Source of the DNA: an uncultured Eubacteriales bacterium
GTDB lineage: Bacteria; Bacillota; Clostridia; Oscillospirales; Oscillospiraceae
Length of the DNA stretch: 10,473 bases
Direction of reading: 5' to 3'
Assembly: GCA_900320765.1 (NCBI GenBank)
Contig: ONTN01000029.1
Span: forward strand, 1-10,473
Below, one piece after another: positions 4,630-10,473 of this stretch. The stretch's first letter is position 1. Each line of letters opens with the position of its first letter. The notes under the pieces are model-generated. The model saw only the letters and a program-made list of their open reading frames with translations, had not been told where the DNA came from and did not search any database. A program made the translations under genes and the position numbers.

Positions 4630-6360
4630 TTATTCAGAAACTTTATACATCGCACCCGAATACGGCGGCATGGTCTTGGGAAGAGAGTCATTCTCATATC
4701 CCTCTGAGGTCGAGATAAGAAGCTTTGCGCTTCCCTCGACCGACGGTGAGATATCCGCCGTCTTATCGGAGAAATTCATCAGCACGAGAACGGACGGGTT
4801 ATTGCGGCTCGTCCTTAAATATCCGAAAACGCATTCGTTATTTGAGCCGCAGTCTATCCACTTTATGCCGTCCTCAAGATAGTCTCCCTCCCAAAGCGCC
4901 GGATTTGAGAGATAGACCTCGTTCAGCCTGACAATATAGTCGCGGAAGGAGCTGTGCGCCGGGTAGAGGAGCAGGACCCAATCGGGCTCGCGCCTCTCGT
5001 CCCATTCGCGGAACATGGCAAGCTCGTTTCCCATAAAGTTGAGCTTCTTGCCGGGGTGCGAGAGCATATAGAGATAGAGAAGCCGCGCCTGCCTGAATTT
5101 ATCGTCGTACTCGCCGTAGAGCTTGTCGATGATCGTCTTCTTGCCGTGCACCACCTCGTCGTGTGAAAAAGGCAGGATATACCGCTCGTTATGCGCGTAA
5201 AAGAAGGTGAAGGTGATGCATTTGCTCTTTCCCGCCCTGTCGTTCGGGTGAGCCTTGAGATAGTCGAGGGTGTCGTGCATCCAGCCAAGGTCCCATTTGT
5301 AGTCAAAGCCGAGACCGCCCGCGTCGACGTCCTTCGTGACCCCGGGGTAGGCGGTGGAATCCTCAGCAATCAGCATGGCGGTGGGGTGAAGGGCGTGAAG
5401 CCCGCGGTTCATCTTCTTTAAGAAGTTTATCGCTTCCCCGTTCTGACCGCGGTACTCGTTGCCCTGCCAGTAAATAAGGCGGCTGACCGCGTCCATACGC
5501 AGACCGTCGAAATGGTACTCCTTCAGCCAGTAGTTCGCCGCAGACTGCAGGAAGCAGGCGACCTCGCGGCGCGAGTGCATAAAATTGCAGCTTCCCCATT
5601 CGCTCGCCCCGACGTCCGTGTGCGGGTACTCGAAAAGCGGAGTTCCGTCGTACATCTTCAGACCATAGCCGTCCACCGCGAAATGGACGGGAACGAAATC
5701 CATAATGACCCCGATCCCGGCATGGTGGCATTTGTCGATAAGCTCCATAAGCTCGGCCGCAGTCCCGTATCTCGAGGTGGGGGCGAAAAAGCCGGTGTTC
5801 TGATAGCCCCAGCTTCCGTCAAACGGGTGCTCGGATAAGGGCATCATCTCCACATAGTTATAACCGTGCGCCTTGAGATAGGCGACGAGCTCGTCCGCTA
5901 TCTCAACGTAGGAGAGGAAGCCGTCGCCCTTCTTCTTCCACGAGCCTAAATGCAGCTCGTAGATATTCAAGGGCTTGTCATAGCATCTCGTCCGCTGAGC
6001 CAGCCACTCCTCGTCCGTGAATTTATACTCATTAAGATCACGAATGATAGATGAGGCGCCCGGGCGCAGCTCCATTCCGAAGCCGAAGGGGTCGCAGTGC
6101 TCCTGCCGCCCGTTGTTTCCGTAAATGCAGTATTTATACATCTGTCCGGGCCTTGCGCTATCTGAACGCCCTGTCCATACCCCGCTGCGGCCCATCTGCT
6201 CCAAGGGCTCCTCCGTCCAGCCGTTGAATTCCCCGGTGACGGTGATGCGGTGCGCGCTCGGCGCGTAGGTGCGGAATGTGACCCCGCTTTCATCGGGATG
6301 CGCGCCAAAGTATTCGTATGCGTCGAAGGCTTCGCCCATATAAAACTTCTGCAACTCCAT
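4630..6360 (-). CDS. glgB: 1,4-alpha-glucan (glycogen) branching enzyme
   Basis: This 576-aa GH13 enzyme makes alpha-1,6 branches in glycogen by cutting an alpha-1,4 chain and reattaching it. An N-terminal CBM48-like beta domain (about residues 15-105, with TYAPSAHRITVTGEFNGW) is followed by the catalytic barrel. Catalytic residues are visible: nucleophile D290 in FDGLRMDAVS, acid/base E333 in LIAEDS, and D401 in PFSHDEVVHG. The GlgB-type region I is DFVPVHF (221-227), and a C-terminal all-beta domain ends the protein. It is shorter than the roughly 630-730 aa of common GlgBs because it lacks the extra N-terminal domain. On the minus strand, AAGGAG (6367-6372) lies 6 nt before the ATG. It stands alone here: no glgA, glgC, glgD or glgP gene is adjacent. 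Its own promoter and the shared terminator make it a single-gene unit. Confidence 0.93.
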   Translation of the reverse strand: MELQKFYMGEAFDAYEYFGAHPDESGVTFRTYAPSAHRITVTGEFNGWTEEPLEQMGRSGVWTGRSDSARPGQMYKYCIYGNNGRQEHCDPFGFGMELRPGASSIIRDLNEYKFTDEEWLAQRTRCYDKPLNIYELHLGSWKKKGDGFLSYVEIADELVAYLKAHGYNYVEMMPLSEHPFDGSWGYQNTGFFAPTSRYGTAAELMELIDKCHHAGIGVIMDFVPVHFAVDGYGLKMYDGTPLFEYPHTDVGASEWGSCNFMHSRREVACFLQSAANYWLKEYHFDGLRMDAVSRLIYWQGNEYRGQNGEAINFLKKMNRGLHALHPTAMLIAEDSTAYPGVTKDVDAGGLGFDYKWDLGWMHDTLDYLKAHPNDRAGKSKCITFTFFYAHNERYILPFSHDEVVHGKKTIIDKLYGEYDDKFRQARLLYLYMLSHPGKKLNFMGNELAMFREWDERREPDWVLLLYPAHSSFRDYIVRLNEVYLSNPALWEGDYLEDGIKWIDCGSNNECVFGYLRTSRNNPSVLVLMNFSDKTADISPSVEGSAKLLISTSEGYENDSLPKTMPPYSGAMYKVSE

Positions 6361-6393
6361 AGTATGCTCCTTAAAGTGCTATTTTATAGTGAC

Positions 6394-6422
6394 ATTATAA
6401 GTTTATTCTGCGAAAAAATCAA
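6394..6422 (-). promoter_or_regulatory. Promoter of glgB
   Basis: Read on the minus strand: TTGATT (6417-6422), a 17-bp spacer and TATAAT (6394-6399). RNA would start near 6387, about 27 nt before the glgB ATG. Confidence 0.75.
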
Positions 6423-6450
6423 TGCTTTCAGGCCCTCCGGTCTTAAAGAG

Positions 6451-6481
6451 CCCCTTTCGGGATATACTATCCTGAAAGGGG
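6451..6481 (+). promoter_or_regulatory. Hairpin or operator covering the permease RBS
   Basis: CCCCTTTCGGGAT (6451-6463) pairs with ATCCTGAAAGGGG (6469-6481), a 13-bp stem with one G-T mismatch/wobble and loop ATACT. The 3' arm holds most of the Shine-Dalgarno sequence (GAAAGGGGTGAT, 6474-6485) of the gene starting at 6489, so in RNA the hairpin would hide the binding site. The loop region also reads TATACT (6463-6468), a good -10 box with no clear -35 box. If that is the promoter, RNA would begin near the 3' arm, the hairpin would not form, and the palindrome would instead be a repressor operator over the -10. Confidence 0.55.
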
Positions 6482-6488
6482 TGATACT

Positions 6489-7613
6489 ATGCCTTTTCGT
6501 GAAAGGCCGGCCGTCAGGGCCGTTTTAGTGATATGCGCCGCCATCGTCTTCTACGCGGCGATAAACAACCTCGGCGAGGTGTGGCGGGCTGTCAAGTGGG
6601 TGCTCGATATACTGGCGCCCGTTCTCATCGGCTTTGCCGTTTTCTTTATCCTCTCGCCCTTCGCGGGGCTTATTGAGAGCGCTATCAGAGGATCGCGGCG
6701 CTTTTCCGTGAGCGAAAAGGCGGCGCGGAGGCTCGGCGTCACTGCCGCGCTTCTTACGGTAGCCGCCGTACTCGCCCTCGTCGTTGTTATAATAATACCC
6801 GAGATAAGAAAGGGGAGCGAAAAGCTTGCCGATATACTGCCCGGGGAGATAGAGCGCGCCGTCGTCGCGATAGACTCCCTTGCCGAGCGGGCGGGGATAG
6901 ATCTCGAGCTTGTGAGCCTCGGGGATATAGACTGGGATAAGGTGAGGGCCTCGGCGGAGAGCCTTATACCTCGCGGGGGTCAGGGGCTTGTCTCCGGCCT
7001 TGTCGGCACACTCGGCTCGGTGCTCGGCGTCGTCTTCGACCTCGTTATCGGTACCGTTATAGGCGTAAAAATAGCGATAGAAAAGGAGGCCGTCGGCCGC
7101 TTTTTCCGCGGGGCGGCGTCCGCCCTTATGGGCAGAGAGAGGGCGGAAAAGCTTTTCCGCTTCGTTTCTCTGTCAAGGGAGGCGTTTCGCGGCTTCATGC
7201 AGGGCCAGCTTCTGGAGGCCTGCTCGCTTTCGCTCCTCACGTTTGCCGGTATGCTAATATTCCGCTTTCCGTTCGCCGCCGGAGTGGCGGCGGTAATGGG
7301 ACTTACCGCCCTGATTCCCGTGTTCGGCGCGTGGATAGGGGCGGGCTTCGGCACCCTTATGGCGCTGACGGTCTCCCCGGCGCGGGCGCTTTTCTTCCTC
7401 GCTTTTATAATATCGCTCCAGGCGATAGACAACGCCTTTATATATCCGCGCATCGTGGGCAATTCTATGAAGCTGAACGGGCTTTTGGTGCTGACGGCCG
7501 TCACCGTGGGCGGAGCCGCCTTCGGCTTTGTCGGAATGCTCCTCTCCGTACCCGCAGCCTCCGTCCTTTACACTCTTGTAAAGGAGGCGGCCGAGAGGAG
7601 AAACGCCGCCTGA
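6489..7613 (+). CDS. AI-2E/PerM-family membrane transporter
   Basis: This 374-aa integral membrane protein belongs to the AI-2E family transporters (PerM, YdiK/TqsA-like, formerly UPF0118). An N-terminal hydrophobic hairpin (about 10-60, including PVLIGFAVFFILSPF) and a third segment (about 84-106) precede a polar stretch of about 60 residues. The C-terminal membrane half carries family hallmarks: ALIPVFGAWIGA (about 276-287), IDNAFIYPRIVG (about 317-328) and LNGLLVLTAVTVGG (near 333-346). Substrates in this family vary (autoinducer-2 export in TqsA, Na+/H+ antiport in some), so the substrate is unknown. The SD sequence GAAAGGGGTGA lies just before ATG 6489 and inside an inverted repeat. The gene is transcribed away from glgB. 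No terminator is seen after it, and the next gene has its own promoter. Confidence 0.87.
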   Translation: MPFRERPAVRAVLVICAAIVFYAAINNLGEVWRAVKWVLDILAPVLIGFAVFFILSPFAGLIESAIRGSRRFSVSEKAARRLGVTAALLTVAAVLALVVVIIIPEIRKGSEKLADILPGEIERAVVAIDSLAERAGIDLELVSLGDIDWDKVRASAESLIPRGGQGLVSGLVGTLGSVLGVVFDLVIGTVIGVKIAIEKEAVGRFFRGAASALMGRERAEKLFRFVSLSREAFRGFMQGQLLEACSLSLLTFAGMLIFRFPFAAGVAAVMGLTALIPVFGAWIGAGFGTLMALTVSPARALFFLAFIISLQAIDNAFIYPRIVGNSMKLNGLLVLTAVTVGGAAFGFVGMLLSVPAASVLYTLVKEAAERRNAA

Positions 7614-7631
7614 TTCTCGCAGGGCTTTTCC

Positions 7632-7660
7632 TTGACAATTATCTTGCCTCGGGTTAGGAT
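7632..7660 (+). promoter_or_regulatory. Promoter of the P-type ATPase gene
   Basis: TTGACA (7632-7637), a 17-bp spacer and TAGGAT (7655-7660). RNA would start near 7667, only about 8 nt before the AAGGAGG binding site. The flank CTTTTCCTTGACAATTA resembles the phospholipid-operon promoter (CTTTTCTTGACAATCA). Confidence 0.62.
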
Positions 7661-7689
7661 AGAGGAAAAAGTCGAAGGAGGGAAAAGCC

Positions 7690-10074
7690 TTGCGAAAGGA
7701 GAAGAAAGCTCTCGATAATCCCGCGAACGCAGCCGACCTGCGGCTTCCGAAGGGGATACCGGAGGGCTTCGTCCCGACGCCGGAGGAGGGGCTCAGCCCG
7801 GAGGAGGCGGACAGGCGATTGCTTGACGGGCTCGGCAACCGGCGCAGCGAAAAGCCGGAAAAGAGCGCCCTTCAGATCGTCGGAGAAAACCTTTTCACCC
7901 TGTTCAATCTTTTAAACTTCGCCCTCGCCTTTGCCCTTGCCCTCGTCGGCTCATGGCGCAATATGCTGTTTTTAGGCGTTGTTTTTTCAAATACGCTAAT
8001 AGGCACGGTGCAGTCTCTGAGAGCGAGAGCTATGATAAAAAAGCTGCGCCTTCTCCAGGAGAAGCCGGCGCATCCCATAAGAGCGGGCGTTGAGCTCGAC
8101 TGCCCGCCCGACGGCCTCGTCCTCGGCGATATAGTCGTTTTCCGCGCGGGGGATCAGATACCAGCCGACTCGATAATCCGCTCCGGCCGCTGCTCTGCCG
8201 ATGAATCCCTGCTAACGGGCGAGAGCGACCCTGTCCGCAGAGGCGAGGGGGACTGGCTTATGTCCGGCTCATTCCTCACCGAGGGAACGGTGAGAGCTCA
8301 GCTCGCCGCCGTCGGAGACGAGAGCTACGCGGCGCGCCTCCTATCCGAGGCTAAGGAGATACGCTCGCCGCGCTCTGAGCTTATGACCGATTTAAACAGG
8401 CTCGTGAGCCTCATAAGCCGCGTCCTTGTCCCGCTCGGCATACTGCTGTTTCTCCGCGAATACTTCACCCGCTCCGCCCCGCTTACGGAGGCTGTGCCCT
8501 CGGTCGTCGCCGCGATGGTGGGTATGATACCGGAAGGGCTTATACTGCTTACCTCGGTCGCTCTCATGGCGGGAGTCGTCAAGCTCGGAAGGCGTCAGGC
8601 TCTTGTTCAGGAGCTTTTCGGTATAGAAACCCTCGCGCGGAGCGACGTGCTCTGCCTTGATAAAACCGGCACTCTTACGACCGGAGAGATGACGCTCGAG
8701 AGAATGATACCTTTTTCCGTCGGCGAGGAGGAGCTTCGGGGCGAGACCTCGCGCTTTCTCGGCGCGTTCGAGGCCTCGTCCGGCACTCTGAAGGCGCTCG
8801 CCGCCGCAATTGAGCCGGGGGACAGCAAGCCGACAGCCACCCTGCCGTTCTCCTCTGCGAGGAAGTGCTCCGCCGCCTCGTTTGACGACGGAGCGACCCT
8901 CATACTCGGCGCGCCCTCATTCGTCCTTGACGCCGTGCCGGAGGTGGCTGAGAGCGCCGCCGCTGAGGGCTACAGGGTGCTCGCCCTCGCCCGAGCGAAG
9001 GGCGGGCTTTGCGGGGACGAGCTTCCGGAAAACCGGGAGCTTTTGGGGCTTTTTCTCATAAAGGATACGCTGCGCCCCGCCGCTGCGGAAACGCTGCGCT
9101 GGTTTGAGAGCGAGGGCGTCAGCGTCAAGATAATGTCAGGCGACGACCCGAGAACCGTATCAGCCGTTGCCGCAAGGCTCGGGCTTTCTGACAGCGACAA
9201 GGCCGTCGACTGCGCTCTTTTATCCGATGAGGAGCTTACTGAGGCAAGAAACAGCGTCATATTCGGCAGACTGACGCCGGACAGGAAGCGCCTTCTCGTC
9301 GCCGCGCTGAAAAAGGACGGGCATACCGTAGCTATGACGGGCGACGGGGTGAACGATATTCCCGCGCTCAAAACCGCGGATACGTCAATCGCGATCGCGG
9401 GCGGAGCTGAGGCGACGGAGCACGCATCCCAGCTCGTCTTGCTGAACGGAGACTTCAACTCTCTGCCTCAGGTGGTTGCCGAGGGGAGGAGAGTTATCGG
9501 AAACATAACGAGGACGGCGTCGCTATTCCTTGTGAAAACGCTCTACTCGACGGCTCTCGCGATATTGCTTCTCTTCCTTCCGCTGAGATACCCCTTCCAG
9601 CCGATACAGCTCACGCTGATAAGCGCGCTTTCCGTCGGCTGCCCGTCGTTCTTACTTACGTTCGAGCCCTCGGCTGAGAGGGCGAAGGGCCATTTCCTAA
9701 AGCGCGTTCTGCTCCGCGCGGCGCCCGGCGCAATAGCGGTGACGGCAACGTCCGTCGCAGCGATGATGACGAAGGCTCTCGGGGCGCCTTACGAGCTCGC
9801 CTCGACGATGGCGGCTCTATCCGCGGGAGCTATCGGGCTTATGAACCTTATTCTGACCTGCCGCCCGTTTACGAAGCTCAGGGCGGGGATCTGCGCCCTT
9901 ATGTGCATAGGCTTCGCGGGCGCTGTCGCCATTATGCCGGGGCTTTTCTATCTCAACGTCCGCGCGCTCTCGCCGGGCGATTGGATGACGCTTGCGCTTA
10001 TAACCGTTTCAGGTATTGCGGTGCTGCTTATGGGTACGTTTTTTGCGAAGAAAAAGCTCGATAAGCTCTACTAA
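7690..10074 (+). CDS. P-type cation-transporting ATPase, CtpE-like
   Basis: This 794-aa ATP-driven cation pump has every core P-type element: TGES (176-179) in the actuator domain, PEGL (281-284) in membrane helix 4, the phosphorylation site DKTGT with D324, a nucleotide-binding domain (about 330-450, with PFSSARK and LGAPS), and the hinge TGDGVND (550-556). It lacks an N-terminal heavy-metal domain and CPC motif, so it is not a copper or zinc pump. The PEGL form and the LGRRQALVQELFGIETLARSD-like region before DKTGT resemble the CtpE group (a calcium-uptake ATPase in mycobacteria), making Ca2+ a reasonable guess. Helices flank the catalytic domains at about 66-110, 237-295 and 605-786. The start is TTG 7690: AAGGAGG (7675-7681) is 8 nt upstream, and the first in-frame ATG would cut off about 90 residues. 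The ABC transporter gene starts 18 bp after the stop. Confidence 0.88.
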   Translation: MRKEKKALDNPANAADLRLPKGIPEGFVPTPEEGLSPEEADRRLLDGLGNRRSEKPEKSALQIVGENLFTLFNLLNFALAFALALVGSWRNMLFLGVVFSNTLIGTVQSLRARAMIKKLRLLQEKPAHPIRAGVELDCPPDGLVLGDIVVFRAGDQIPADSIIRSGRCSADESLLTGESDPVRRGEGDWLMSGSFLTEGTVRAQLAAVGDESYAARLLSEAKEIRSPRSELMTDLNRLVSLISRVLVPLGILLFLREYFTRSAPLTEAVPSVVAAMVGMIPEGLILLTSVALMAGVVKLGRRQALVQELFGIETLARSDVLCLDKTGTLTTGEMTLERMIPFSVGEEELRGETSRFLGAFEASSGTLKALAAAIEPGDSKPTATLPFSSARKCSAASFDDGATLILGAPSFVLDAVPEVAESAAAEGYRVLALARAKGGLCGDELPENRELLGLFLIKDTLRPAAAETLRWFESEGVSVKIMSGDDPRTVSAVAARLGLSDSDKAVDCALLSDEELTEARNSVIFGRLTPDRKRLLVAALKKDGHTVAMTGDGVNDIPALKTADTSIAIAGGAEATEHASQLVLLNGDFNSLPQVVAEGRRVIGNITRTASLFLVKTLYSTALAILLLFLPLRYPFQPIQLTLISALSVGCPSFLLTFEPSAERAKGHFLKRVLLRAAPGAIAVTATSVAAMMTKALGAPYELASTMAALSAGAIGLMNLILTCRPFTKLRAGICALMCIGFAGAVAIMPGLFYLNVRALSPGDWMTLALITVSGIAVLLMGTFFAKKKLDKLY

Positions 10075-10092
10075 GGATACGGAGGTGATCGA

Positions 10093-10473
10093 ATGGCAAT
10101 GAGAGAGATGCGCCCTGAGGCGAAGGAGAGCGTTCCCAAGCCGCGCGGGATAAAGGACGTCCCGCGGTATTTAAGGGAGATAACGAAGGCTTTTTTCACC
10201 CGTCTTTTCTATATTTTCACCCTCGTGTGGGAGACGAGGAAGAGCCTTATGTTTCTTATGCTCTTCATCTCGGTATTCACGGGGCTAATGCCGGTGGCGG
10301 GCTCGCTCATCGGCGCTGAGATACTAAATAAGCTCGCTATGGTCTACTCGGGTGAGGAGATAGCCTTTGCCGTTGTCGCCGTGCTTATCATATGGCAGCT
10401 TGTGTATCTCATCGTGAACAGTGGGGTGCAGAGGCTCTATTCGATGATAACGAGCATAACGGGAGAGTTAGTT
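10093..10473 (+). CDS. ABC transporter permease/ATP-binding protein, N-terminal part (runs off the window)
   Basis: A 127-codon open frame starts at ATG 10093 and reaches the window end without a stop. A near-perfect Shine-Dalgarno sequence, GGAGGTGATC (10081-10090), precedes it. The N-terminus is basic and soluble (about residues 1-30, with KPRGIKDVPRYLREI), then comes FFTRLFYIFTLVWETRKS and a hydrophobic segment (about 49-70, with MFLMLFISVFTGLMPV), a linker, and a second segment (about 94-109). This resembles the start of ABCB-type half-transporters common in Firmicutes, where a six-helix membrane domain is fused to an ATPase. The ATPase motifs lie beyond the window, so the fusion is inferred. 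It is close behind the ATPase gene and probably co-transcribed. An internal GTG or a shorter start at the third codon (ATG) is possible. Confidence 0.72.
   Translation, partial: MAMREMRPEAKESVPKPRGIKDVPRYLREITKAFFTRLFYIFTLVWETRKSLMFLMLFISVFTGLMPVAGSLIGAEILNKLAMVYSGEEIAFAVVAVLIIWQLVYLIVNSGVQRLYSMITSITGELV

Noticed and set aside
4923..5369. 148-codon minus-strand ORF within glgB in another frame
   Set aside because: It lies inside the catalytic region of glgB, shifted in frame; Ser/Arg/Thr-rich composition is typical of a shadow frame.
6980..7504. 174-codon minus-strand ORF inside the permease gene
   Set aside because: Long antisense frames are expected opposite GC-rich coding sequence; the translation is Ser/Arg/Pro/Thr-rich without domain features, and the plus strand encodes a clear family.
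7254..7838. 194-codon minus-strand ORF spanning the permease end and ATPase start
   Set aside because: It covers the intergenic promoter and the start of the ATPase on the opposite strand, is low-complexity and has no recognisable domain.
1..10473. tRNA, rRNA, CRISPR array, insertion sequence or phage genes
   Set aside because: No cloverleaf-like or rRNA segment, no regularly spaced repeats, and no transposase, integrase or phage structural protein was seen by eye on either strand.

Overview
This window looks like chromosome from a gut-type Clostridia bacterium (Firmicutes). The evidence is strong AGGAGG-type ribosome binding sites, sigma-A promoters that nearly all have 17-bp spacers, frequent ATA and AGG/AGA codons in GC-rich genes, and protein families typical of Oscillospirales-like genomes. 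I cannot name a genus from the sequence. The first ~1.4 kb is visibly AT-richer than the rest and carries a truncated gene and an unrecognised gene, so it looks acquired or rearranged.

Layout. An intrinsic terminator (38-69) closes a gene lying outside the window. A strong promoter and a hairpin-rich leader precede a DUF1016/YhcG-type N-terminal domain gene (234-629) that lacks its nuclease half. It meets, tail to tail with a 4-bp overlap, a minus-strand gene (626-1255) for a zinc-ribbon protein with two membrane segments. That gene starts from a perfect consensus promoter whose -35 box lies 6 bp from the -35 box of a divergent promoter. The divergent promoter drives the most interesting unit here: a 25-codon leader peptide (1392-1469), a 14-bp intrinsic terminator (1488-1526) and an alternative antiterminator pairing, all ahead of a class I SAM-dependent methyltransferase (1622-2467). 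This is the classic layout of ribosome-mediated transcription attenuation. A GNAT acetyltransferase with its own promoter and structured leader follows (2618-3067).

A two-gene membrane-lipid operon comes next: a CDP-alcohol phosphatidyltransferase (PgsA-like, GTG start, 3166-3795) and, 1 bp later, a PlsC-type acyltransferase (3797-4594). A bidirectional terminator (4593-4628) separates it from a convergent, solitary glycogen branching enzyme gene, glgB (4630-6360, minus strand).

Divergent from glgB is an AI-2E/PerM-family membrane permease (6489-7613), whose ribosome binding site lies inside a 13-bp hairpin. Then, from its own TTGACA promoter, comes a CtpE-like P-type cation ATPase (TTG start, 7690-10074), followed 18 bp later by the N-terminal membrane part of an ABC transporter (10093 to the window end).

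No tRNA, rRNA, CRISPR array, transposase or phage gene was seen. Apart from the lipid pair and the ATPase-ABC pair, the genes look like independent transcription units, several with RNA structure in their 5' leaders.
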